From contig OU744448.1 of assembly GCA_916610825.1 (NCBI GenBank), positions 7,302,650 to 7,366,649 on the forward strand: a DNA stretch of 64,000 nucleotides, read 5' to 3'. Source of the DNA: Haliclystus octoradiatus. Lineage: Eukaryota > Cnidaria > Staurozoa > Stauromedusae > Haliclystidae. Numbering within the stretch: position 1 is the first letter of the stretch; each line of letters starts with the position of its first letter. The notes under the pieces are model-generated. The model ran no database searches. It was not told the DNA's origin and saw nothing but the letters and a program-made list of their open reading frames with translations. Positions 40,674 through 52,900 of this stretch are shown one piece after another. Position numbers and translations under genes: made by a program.

Positions 40674-42833
40674 AACTATCAGAGGCATGTGCTACTCAAT
40701 TGGAAGAACTTAAGAAAAAAAGAAAAGAAGGCATATTACCGTTGATGAAAGAGCTCAACTCAATTGCTATTAACACAAGTGGGTAGAAGACCATATTGAG
40801 TTGAGAAGGGGCGAATAGGGGATTTCCCTGGGCCCCGGTCAAGTTTAGTACGACAATGCTCTTCTTAATTATATGATTCCCGTATATAGCCGTAGATATG
40901 GTTAGTATATATATTTGAAAATTTCTTAAAATAAGAAACAAATTCAAAAGACCTTTGAACAAAATAATTGTATAGTTTCTTGGATTTGAAGTGATTGTTA
41001 AAAATAGAAGCAAGTCATTTACACATTGATAAATTTCGAGATTTTCAATTTGTTATTAGAATAATTGTAATGATTGATTTTTAAGCCATTTTATTTTTAA
41101 TTTTTACTTCTGCCTTAAGATTCCCAAAATTCAATTTAAAGGGATCTGTATCGGAAAAAGCAGAGGAATTCATAAGCCACCATACGGAATATGTTGTACT
41201 GTATATAGTGGGAAACATCGTATATATAATTCACAAGCAAAAGTCACCCATCTGGATACTGCATTAGATATATTTTGTATATTCATGAGCACCTTATGTG
41301 AATATACTTTCTTAACTACGCAATCAAATTAAACTACAATCGTTTAAAAGAAATTCTCAATTTGTTATGCGACTCTTTTTATTCACTCATCTATAGCTTG
41401 CTATACAATTTTCCTTGTCATCACATTGATCGTACCTATCACAGCAATAATCATAGGTAAGTGAGCTTTGACTCATTTGATATTATGTTACTTTGATATA
41501 CAGTTGATTGTCTTTTATCACATTAAACCCTTCCCCCTGTCTTTAACAACCGTATAATATACAACACAGTCGGAGTAGACATAGATACATTGGCCGCTTT
41601 AAAAGGTTCGTTTAGCTCCATGATTACATGCTTACTTTCCAATTCCTATAGTGAAACCTGTTATAACGGTCACCTCTATACAGCGGTCACTTGTCTACAG
41701 TGGTCACTATTGCAATGTCTAAAATAGTATTTTTCAATTGAATCAACTATGTATATAAAGTATATATATATTAGATGATAGCATGTGGTTGATATCCCCG
41801 AACATTAACTCCGCCTGGATCTTACTGAACATTAATGAGTACCAATAAGTAATAAGCTTCCTCGGAGTAAATTCTGCAGTATTTCCTTAAGCCTCCCAAG
41901 GGAAAACCAAGGGATATTCTGCATATGTTTCAAAGTAAAATGAACGATGTTTATCCCCCTGCATGGAGAACAATAGATTTGAGAACTCAGAGGGATTTTA
42001 AGCCTTAGCCTTACTGTGAAAAGGTATTGATTGAGCCTAGTACAAAAGAGTACGACATTCTCGGTAGTACTCGAAACTTTGCCATTTCCTCAAGTGCTCA
42101 AATCAAACCTCTATCTCATAGATTTAAATCATTTATTCAGAAAAAAACTGGTTCTGATTTTTTAAGAGAAAAAAATTATTTAGAAAATTTGGAATTCGAA
42201 TTTGAACAGGGTAAAATTAACAACTATTTAAAAGTAAATACTAAGCAAGAGCCAAACATTTGAACTAAATAAGCAGTGTCGATTCATACAGATTTTTACC
42301 CTCATTTTCGTTAGCTCAATTCATGTACAGTATATGGTTATCGAAAGCTTTGAATTTACCCATTGAGTACTGAGCGCATATTTGGACAATAAAAACATAA
42401 CTACATATTTGATAATTTAGGTGCAAAGTATCAAACAGATGAAGATTGTCCAATCCAACCAAAGATTCCATTATTTTTAATTGTATTTGGTAGCGTTGGT
42501 CTTGTACGTATACTATTGGATCTTTATAATCAAGCTAAACGAAAATGTTCAGAAACAGCCAAAGAAAATGAAGATAAAATTTCAAAGGAATCAGGATTTG
42601 AATGTTTAATTGATTTATTTTTATTTGCTTGGTTTATTTGTGGTAATATATGGATTTATTGTAATTATAAACCAAATTTTGATAATCAATTATCAACTGA
42701 ATATTGTAATAAAACATTATACTGGTCAGCATTTTGGTTGATAACAAGTATTTATATTGTATTTAGTTTAATGTTTTTATGTATTTGTTGTATGGTATGT
42801 GGTGTAATGTCAGCAGAGAAAAACATTGATTAA
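40674..42833 (+). CDS. TMEM272-like membrane protein, gene C (5' end unresolved)
   Basis: Exons 40674-40778, 41397-41456 and 42421-42833 have the same phases and sizes as the last three exons of A and B. They encode LSEACATQLEELKKKRKEG, membrane segment CYTIFLVITLIVPITAIIIG, then AKYQTDEDCPIQPKIPLFL, LIDLFLFAWFICGNIWIYCN and STEYCNKTLYWSAFWLITSI. The stop TAA is followed at once by AATAAA. The proline-rich N-terminal exon was not found, so C may be incomplete, may use a diverged exon or may be decaying. The donor at 40779 is GTGGGT, weaker than those of its paralogues. The product should span the membrane four times. Function unknown. Confidence 0.65.
41647..41765 (+). mobile_element. pogo/Tigger-like MITE, 3'-truncated copy
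   Basis: Begins TAGTGAAACCTGTTATAACG and runs as far as the middle GAATCAACTATGTATATAAA, then stops. It lies in an intron of gene C. Confidence 0.6.
41870..42263 (+). pseudogene. possible processed pseudogene or gene fragment of unknown type
   Basis: A protein-like reading frame (KPPKGKPRDILHMFQSKMND, then PPAWRTIDLRTQRDFKP) is broken by one stop near 42007 and continues to 42263 as EPSTKEYDILGSTRNF and later REKNYLENLEFEFEQGK. It lies inside a gene C intron with no splice signals of its own. I do not recognise the family. Confidence 0.3.
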
Positions 42834-43052
42834 AAAATAAATAAAATCCATTAACAATATATTCATCAAATTTTCACCATATAAAGTTCATTGTTTCTTT
42901 CGAGATCCCTCATTTCAAAATTTATTGACCGGAAATATGATTGTTGTACAGTGAATCATGTATACAACAGGCAATGATGAGAGGTAGATAAATTGATACT
43001 ATGTACAGGACAGTGGCCTTCATATACAGGGTTGGCTCAATAGAAAATACTA

Positions 43053-43228
43053 CAGTGAAACCTATATAAACAGCCAGCTATGAGAGGTAGATAAATTGAC
43101 CACTATATGCAGGTGGCCTTTGTGCACATGGTTGATTCAATAGAAAATATTACCTAAGACATTGCAATAGTGGCCACTATAGATAGGTGGTCTCTGTATA
43201 GGGGTGACCGTTACAACAGGTTTGACTG
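43053..43228 (-). mobile_element. pogo/Tigger-like MITE, minus orientation, next to a truncated copy
   Basis: Ends CAGTGAAACCTATATAAAC and the inverted AACAGGTTTGACTG, TA flanks at 43051-43052 and 43229-43230. A partial copy of the same element abuts at about 42955-43050. Confidence 0.7.
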
Positions 43229-43589
43229 TATTATAATCCTTTTTGCTGAGTTTTTGAAATAAAACATTATTATTAAACAGGTATATTACAATAAAAACTA
43301 CAATAGCTCGAAAACATTCCACAAAACTCAAATTAATGTTAACTGGTATTAGACTTGGAGACAAAACGGTTGAAAAAAATTATGAGAATTGGCTCTTTAA
43401 TTTTGATTATACTGGACCCAACATGATCATACAAGCAGATATGATTACTGGAGGGTTTTAGGACTTGGTGAATTTCACGTGATCTCAAAGATGGAGCTTA
43501 TTTGGATATTAAAGTCAAAATATAAACATTAATAGTTGATACAATGAGACTCATTTACACCATTACATAATTAGTAGGGTAGCTGCCTA

Positions 43590-43760
43590 CAAGTTTAGTG
43601 CCTGAGTGTTAGTGTAGTGGCCCAGTGTAGTGGAACTTGGCCTGCAGGGTCTTGGGTTCAATCCCTGGCAGAAACACTATTGGTTGGCATTAGGAATGGC
43701 ATTCGGCCATTAAACTCGCAAACGCTTCAAAAAAATACTAACCAATTAACCAACCAACCT
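43590..43760 (+). repeat. tRNA-derived SINE
   Basis: A-box-like TAGTGTAGTGGC near 43610 and a perfect B box GGGTTCAATCCC at about 43648-43659 form a pol III promoter. A tRNA-unrelated body follows. No cloverleaf closes, so it is not a functional tRNA gene. Confidence 0.5.
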
Positions 43761-43974
43761 AGTGAAGAAGCTACTGGCCTACTCGGTTGTGGTAAAATGA
43801 TAAATAAGCAGCTTCCATGTCAGATTCTGATCATTACACAGTTAAATAATTTGTTTACTTACGTACAGGAAATCAATTCCTTGATTAATTTTACAAAATT
43901 TGTAAAGCTTTATAGTGTGGATATAAGATAAGTATAGATATTGTTCATAAGCAGCTTTGCCATTTTGTGGTCAG

Positions 43975-46900
43975 TCAAGGTTCAGACAAGAATTTGATAC
44001 CAGGTAATACTTTACCTGTAAAAATATTTAAAGGATAACAATTGTTCATAATCTGGAAAATGAACATTGTAGAAAACGATTCCATCAAAGTAACAATAAT
44101 TACAGAATTAATTCTTGAATGCGAAATGGCACATTTCTCATAACACTATGAATCTTGAACATACTGAATTTCTATTGAAAATGTACTGAAAATATACTAG
44201 AGTGGGATTTTAGTACTGAAACCATACTGAAGTTAACACAATACACATAATCTAGAATATTCTCATTCTACTGACAAACTACTGGAAGGCACCTTAAAAT
44301 TTGAAAGCTACCGAAAAATGCCCAATTTAGTAGCCTATTTTGTAAGATTTCAGCATGTTTTTAGTAGGTTTTCAGATTTTCAAAATCCGTATTGTAAACA
44401 TTTCATGAAACCTATAATAAAACATCCACCATTTCACATCCATGACACATTATTTTAATGAATGACTTGGATACTGCAATTGATGACTTGGCATTTATGA
44501 ATCTTTTTCCCTGTGAAAGCAGTTCATGAAAAAGTTCATGGAAAACAGGCCATTTGACATTCATGAACAGCTGTGAATTGGCCACGAACCATTGCTAAGC
44601 GTTTATGAATCGTTGTAAAGTTCATAAAGATTTCATAACAGTTTGTAACGTAATGTAATGAATCAATGTTTGTAAATTTTATAAGATGCGTATTAACGTT
44701 CATGAGGTTCATAAACAGTTTAAGCACTCAGTGAACTTTTAGTAGCATTGACGCAGTAAAGCAATACACAGTGAAGCTGTTTTCCAAATGGAGATCTGAC
44801 CGAATGATTTAAAACATTCAGAACAGAACAAAACAAAACAGTTTCGATGATATCGCCTTAGCACCTTGATCTCAAAATACCTAATCTTACCTTCTAAAAG
44901 TTCAATACTAGCTCCACCACCAGTGCTTACATGACTGACTTCATCTTGTTTATTATATTTTATACAAGCAGTTGCAGTATCCCCGCCACCTACATACAAT
45001 AAAGTGTTAATAATTATTAAACTATAATCTACGGATATTCGTCAGATGGTTCTCATATTTAAGAAGTGGGGGTCAACAAAAAATTAGTGGAAGCAGATGT
45101 AGACCCTGGGTAAAGAGGGCCAGGGCGGTAACTTCCATTGCGTTTCGACGAGGTCCTTCAAATGGAACTTTGGCAGAATGACCATAAAAGATGTTCACAT
45201 GATGAAAACGATACCCCAAATATAATTTTATGAATGGCAGATTCAACAGAAAAAAATAAAAAACAATTTCATAGGCGAAATTTGTTTTGCACAATGAAAT
45301 ACTTGCAAAGGCATCAAAAGGATACCTCAAAAAAAAATTATGAATAAGCATAACCCAAAAATTTTTTTATGGATTTTGAAAAAGGTACCCTTTAATATTT
45401 GAACGTCCCCGTATACCCAAAGTATGGAAATTAACGCCTCCCCCGGAAAGAGGGAGAGCTGGATCTAGACCCAGCGTATTAGAAATTACAACTGTTTGCA
45501 TTCCGCATAATTGGCATTTAGGTTGGGGCAACATCAAAATTTGAGATTGCAATTGCTGTATACCTATCGGAAATCAATTATGATTAAAAATAGAAAGGCA
45601 ATAATTACATAATATATAAACAGGAGTTACTTATGGATTTTGGTTCTAGAAAAATAGGACAAACTGGTATCTCAAACAATTACGGTGATGGTTGCAGATT
45701 ATTAAACTCCTTTTTAAAGGTAAAAGGTATTAACCACCTGAATACGTATTAACAAAGGTAAACATGATAAGACAAATAACAATTATTAATGTTATTAGAA
45801 GTAAACATGTGTTAGATTACCCCTGTTGGTTCATTGAGACAACAAATTGACTTTCCCATCAGGGGCAGATAAAGTGATTTAAGATGGGGTATTATATATA
45901 AAGATAGGAAACAGTTTACAGTTTACCAGTTTAGATCATACTAATAAAATATATGATCAAAAGATAATACTTTAATAATGATAACCTACCAATCACAGTT
46001 GTAACACCTTTAGCAGTGGTACTACACACAACATCCATAAATGTTTTTGTGCCAATTTCAAAATTTGAAAATTCAAAAACACCAAGTGGCCTAGAAATGA
46101 CACCAACATATATTAAGAAAGATTTTTAGGTCCAAATGAAAATATCAGATTGATAGTGTCAGTCCTTCTAGTGAAGGAAACATCCACAATGAACGACAAC
46201 TGTAAAATATTTAGTCAACACTGCAAAAATGTCTTCAACCTTATTAGGCTATTGTGAGAATTTAAATTAATGTAGCGAAAGAAGTCTGACGATTATATTG
46301 TGTTGAACAGTTAAGAAATAAATTTAATTTGAATCCCTGGCAATTTTTTTGATCAAAATAATCTTGTTGCTTCTACTCTATTTATCCACTCTCGTCATTC
46401 TTACTGGGACAATTTGGGGTTCTTTTGATATGAATTATTCTTCTTGATTTGTGTCAATTTTCAAAACATTTTGCAAAAACCTAATCAGTAAAATTTAATG
46501 CAATCTTGATAGGTCATCGAGAGTTTTAAGCTTTCCCTGAAACCAAACCAGAGAAACTGGTATGCGACTAACCCCAGAGCACCACTCCTGCGAAAAACAG
46601 TTCAGGAGTTCACAATTCACAGACAGTTCATGAACATTTCATGATAATTTGGGGCCATTTAACGTTCATGAACTCCTGAACTGTTTTCGCAGCAGTAGTT
46701 TGAGATTGGTAATCAACAGCTTGAAAAAGATAAAAAGATCATGAAAATTAGATGGAGTGAATTTTTAAATTGTTTTCACAAACGGCTCATTACACTGTAA
46801 TTAATATATATTATATTATATTATACATTATTATAACTCTACACAATCCATTCTATTCATGCGTTCACGAGAGTTATTCTATATACATTTGATGCTGAAT

Positions 46901-49900
46901 TGATTATTCACTATACAGTCAAACCTGTTATAACGGTCACCTCTATAAAGCGGTCACCTGTCTATAGTGGTCACTCTTGCAATGTCTAACATAGTACATT
47001 CTATTGAATCAAACCTGTATATAAAGGCCACCTGTCTATAGTGATCAATTTATATACCTCTCGTAGCTGGCTGTTACATACAGGTTTCAATGTATCTAAT
47101 TTATGTATTACATACAGCTAATAATATAGATCATTTCTAATTATAATTAAATTATTCAAGTATTTATAGTAGATATTGATGCTGCATATAACAATTCAAG
47201 ATTTTGTTGCTTAATTGAATTTTTGCCGATATGAATTACATATTGCAGGGGAAGCTTTTCAGGTTTTACCTGATTGCGCATAATTTCCAACGTTTGTTAT
47301 TTACTTAATATAATTTAAACTTTCCTGAGTTAATCTGCACAAACCGAAAATCAACTGTTTTCACGAGGCACATAATATGATTGAAAGTCACACAAATAGA
47401 CTAATTATGGTTACACAAAAAGGAACCCATATTTACAGTTACTAACCCATTCCAGAATATCAGCTTGGCTCTGTTGGCTACTTCACTAAATATCTTGATA
47501 GATTCAGGACCGACATCCAGACCCTAGAAATTGATATCGAAACAATTTAAACAGAAAAGCACTCACAATAGGCTACTGTTAAATTAATAGAGATAAAATC
47601 TAATCTATGAAGGATTCTTATTGTTATTTTTGGAGAGATCTGGTCCAATTATGAGAGCTTTTATAATATAGGCTATGTTGCAGCCTCGCATGTTATTCTT
47701 GGGCATTGTTGGATGTAACCTATTTCAATAAGAATGTTGAACTTTTGGATGCTCACTTTGCTAATTTTTATTCAAAACTACCACGATTGTTGTGCTGAAA
47801 TCCCTTTGCCTTCGATTTAAATCTAGTAAAATCATTGATGTGTACAACTTCAATTTTCAAATGTGACTTCTTCGAATTGTTTATAGTATAGAAATTCAAG
47901 TTTTTAAATATAAGATTAGCTTTGAATTTGATTCTATCTTCAACAATCATTCCCACAATAATGCCAATAAAGTTTTATAAAGTATATGTACGGCAAATAG
48001 ACATCTTTCAAGGCTGCTAAACTTCTGTCTTAATTGAAAACTTCAACCCCCGAGCTTCAAACCTTTCTGCTACTTCAAATTTACACGATTTAACACATTT
48101 TGAATTTTAATAGAAACAACAACAGAAACTTGGTGCAAATGCAGTTCACTCATTAGTTTAAAATGTTACTTTTCGTGTGAAATGTGAACTTTTTCAAATA
48201 CGGCTTTTATCTGTGGCAGAAAAAAAACTAATATCAGACTACCACTGATGATTATATAATAAATTTGTTATATTGCAAAGTCGAAATCGAACTCTCATTA
48301 TGTATTTCTGTAACTATATTAGACATTGTTTGTCCTTGTACAGAACTTCATTGTTCTGTACAGTAATACATACAATGCATTATGTAAATTTTAGTTCTAT
48401 AATTTGCGTTCTATTTATATACTACACTTTTATATCATCATTCCAATGCACGTTCAGGGTGTGGTAAAATGGAGGATTCTTGGACTGAGAGTCCCAGAAG
48501 GCTAGCACAATGTTAGAAGAAAGAGGAGGAAATAGCTATATTCAAGTATTCACAATCAGAATTAAGAAGAATTTCCTTTCTTTTATGTGGCAGATAAATG
48601 AAAAGGTGCAGTTTTTATGAACTTTCTATGGCAATAAATGGGCAATAACCTCGAAATAAAAACTGTAAACTGTTTGTATGATGAAATTAACATTAATAAT
48701 TTGGAACCAAACATTAGAATCCCGGAAGGAAAAATATTCTATCGTCGAATCCTGTGCACGCCAGTCAGTTCTATAAAAAAACCAAAGTTAGGGATAGATA
48801 AAATGGAGATTCTGCTGGGACTCAGAGGCCCAGACAGAATGCTAGAACAACTTCAGAAGGAGGGGGATAAATAGTTGTATTCAAGTTTTTTTTAATCTGA
48901 TTGTAGTAATATGGCATTTGTATAAGCGGATAATAATGTGTTATATAAATTGTGTATGTTGTGCTTAGGGCTATTTGTGATGTAGGTACTGAGACATCTA
49001 GTTCTATTGTCAGTAGTAATGTGTGTTTTGCATAGATGGATAATAATGTGTTATATTGTGTATGTTGTGCTTTAGGGCTATTTGTAATGTTATGAGACAT
49101 CTGGATGTTTATAGTTAGTATTACATGTGAGGTCATTTAATATGTGTATTGTGTATCGTGGATGTCATGCTGCAGGCTATTTGTATTATAAGTACTGGGG
49201 CATTTAGCTGTATTGTGTTATATCCTACGTGTTGTGTTGGCTGTATGATGTGTTCATATTGTATTGGATATCTGTTGTCTGTATACTTAGCTGGAGGGAA
49301 TTGTATGTGATATTGTGATTGGAATGTGTAACATTATATCGTGGTTGTGTCAATTCTATTGTATATGTAAACAGAGATAAATATAAGTTTGTAATGTTGT
49401 AAAAAGGAGTCTAGAGAAGTCAGTCTTGAAGCGATGATCAACAGAAGCTAACTAAGAAAAAGCGTGTCTTTTCTGTCTCCCTCGCATGGACCATTAAATG
49501 TTCTTACACTGATGAAGAATCAGTTGCTTGGTTTTCTTGGACAGAAGTAGTTTTAATCATATTTCTATGACAAGAACCCTAAAATGAAAGCATGTGAAAA
49601 CGTTTATATGATGAAATTACCCTAGAAAGTTTAGAAGGAAAAATTGTAATTCCAGAAGGAAACATATTTTATTGGACCCTGCACCAAGCAGACAATATTT
49701 CCACTTACAAGTCTGCCAGATGGTATTCCACTTTCAATTGTAGAATGTCCAGCTTCACCTTCATTTGTAAAACCAGCTGCAGTAAGAAAATCAACAGGCA
49801 AATGTATTTTGACATTCTTCTGTTCTGCTGCTCTCATGATTTGTGGTACAATATCTGCTCCTTCTTCATCAAATAATGAACTACCAATCTACAAAATAAA

Positions 49901-52900
49901 AATACATATACAGTTAAACCTGTTACAGCGGCCACCTGTCTATAGTGGCCACTCTTGCAATGTCTAAAATAATATTTTCTATTGAATCAAACCTGTATAT
50001 AAAGGCCACCTGTCAATAATGGTAAATTTATCTACCTCTCGTAGCTGGCCGTTATATACAGGTTTCACTGTACAACATTATTTGATAATTGTATATGTAA
50101 TTTATAATCATAGTGTAATAGATTTGATGGTGATAGGCTGTTGGCCAAACATGATTGTCAAATTCTCTTGCTTTCGAAAATGGGACATGAATATTTCCAA
50201 CATACCGTGTTCAAAGTCAATATTGATAACCTGAAAAAAGTCACACCAGTCAAAAACGCAACAAGGGCTTGTACAAATAGATTAAAGTCCAATATGTCCC
50301 AAAAGGCAGTACCGGTATATACACCTTATTTAAGATCCTACATGTTATGCAGTTTAACATACAGTAGAAACTGTTTATAATATCACCATTTACAATGGAT
50401 TGCTGTTTATAGCGTATTGAATTTAATTGATCTTCCTGGTGGAATTTGGTATCTTTCTTCTTATGAATAATTGGCTATAGTGGCACATCGGCTATAGAAT
50501 ACTTTTTAAAAGTTACCTAGGGGTGCCGTTGTAGACAGTTTTTACTGTACTTTAAATATTACTCCGAATGCTGTGATAAAGAGGCCAATGAATCCGCCAA
50601 ATATTTATATCAATCCGATATTTACAAAATGCAATATCCGCAATTAATTAGGCATAATGCATATCCGCAACTTGTTCAGATTCCAGTAGCAGCAAACATT
50701 ATAATGACACCACTCAAATTTGCAACAATATGGATTAGACAATTACTGGCAAAGCTTGCAGCAATAATGCAGTAGACCTACCTCCATGTTTTTCAACACT
50801 TTCAAAAATGTGAATGCCATTCCACCGCCAATAATCATTTCATTAACTTTGTCCAAAAGATTGTTAATTAATTGGATCTTGTCAGCAACTTTAGCTCTAG
50901 TAAGTATATAGAGGGATTGATTAACCAGAGCCTTCTATTAGGAATATTTAATCAATTACTCATAATAGAAAGATCTGTGATTAATGTCTAAGAGCTAAAA
51001 TTCAGTCACAGCACAAAAACAATGACTACCAATGCTGTTTAATTGAATACATTGCCTAATGGATTTACTAGAACATAATGTAGATACACAAGAGTTTGTG
51101 TACATAGTTGGTTTTCCGTCCCTGGATCAGAAGTAAATTCCATTCTGGAATATAAATTTAATTTTGGCTCAAGTACAGATGTTGCTCATCATTGCTCTCA
51201 GCGAAAAGAGCCATTCCTCTAGAACTAGAGGCCCAGTACAGGTGCCTTCGATAGGGCGATAAAATCTCAATTACTTAGCCAAAAAATTTGTCAAGCAGTG
51301 ATTGTCCCTTAGCCAATTTTTAGAGGCTTGATCAATTAAAAATTACTAGGATGCATGAAACTTAAGAAGAGTAACTCACCCTCCAAGAATTGCTAAGAAT
51401 GGACGGTCAGGCTTTTCAAGTACTTTTGAAAAGAATTCCAATTCTTTACTCATCAGGAAACCAGCAGCTCTTTTTGGCAAATCGACACCAGTCATTGAGC
51501 TAAAAACCAACAAAAACAAATTAAAACAAACAATTCATTTTAGACTGCATTAGACTGTTCGCATCTCAAATATAGACTCAAACATATGGACGGTTGGCCC
51601 TATATGTGGGCTCTATCGGTTGAGGTCTGTAGCCCCTGGATCAAATTATACTCACAGACTCGTAATGTACAGGGCTGTTTACACATTCTGGGCTGCAGGC
51701 ACTTCTCTGGGAGTGAGAAGGGCCTATAATCCCCACTTCTATGCTCTATTAGTAAATGTAGTCCATCTACAAAGGTGTTCTAAGAAACGTAACAATAACA
51801 TGATTGTTTACTTGAGTTATTGCAACATCTCAGCGCTATTTTGTTTGCTGACATCATTGATTTAATGTTGGTAACAGCCCTAGGTAGTAAATAGCAGTAA
51901 TATATACCAATTACTGTTTTGGAACCAATTTTTCACTGAAAATGTGCTTGTGGTAGAGCTGGGGCTGTACGAAGGATGTGCCTACTGTAACTCTACCTTC
52001 GAACAGCCCTGCTCCTGCAACAAACAGCTCAGGAGTCCATAAACATGTCATGAATGTTAAATGGCCCACATTTTCATGAATGCTCATGGACTGTTCATGC
52101 ACAGTTCATGAACAGTTCATGAGAATTTGGGACAATTTAACGTTCATGAACTGTTCGACAACACATGAACCATGAACTCCTGGACTGTTTTTCGCAGGGG
52201 TGGTAATCTACCATGCATCTTCCTCTCAAATCACACAATACAGTCCTATCCTTTACCATCACTTTTTACTATGAACTTGAGTTTAACTGTATAATAGACT
52301 GAGACAAGAAGTAGAAGTTATCCCTTGTCTAAGAAAACAACTACATGGTACCTGTGAGCACGATGTGCTGTACCAAATGCATCATTGATGTATACATCAC
52401 CAAGACTTGATAATGATGCTCGGAAAGTTTGTACATCAGATTCTTCAGCTTTCACCTTTAAATGAATTAAGACGTTGCATGTTATTTCATTTCTACTATA
52501 ATTGACATATATAATATAAGAAGTGATTAGGTAACTTAGCTAAAGACATATATTCGAGCATCATAGCCATACTACTTCATGATTAGTCACTATATCCTAC
52601 ATGACATCTTTGAATAAACTAATAATTAAGGATCACTTGTGTGAATGAATAACCAGGATTTATACCCATAGATTTGTTACAACAACAAATTCCCAATTAT
52701 TTAATGAGCTTGGTTCGTCATTTGCCGTATACAGATAATTATACGATATGGAACGGGTAAGAGGGCTGTATCGCGTTAAAATAACACGAGCGGTGCGTAC
52801 TGAGACACAAGAATAGCGTTACATGTCTCACAGCACCTCGAGTGTTAATATAACGCGATACAGCCCGTATTAATAAGTTCCATATCGCATTTATGAAATA

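Larger units (their letters stand above)
42834..43974. other. intergenic between gene C and PGK with MITEs and a SINE
   Basis: Contains a truncated minus-oriented pogo-like MITE (about 42955-43050), a full one (43053-43228) and a tRNA-derived SINE (about 43590-43760). No gene recognised. Confidence 0.5.
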
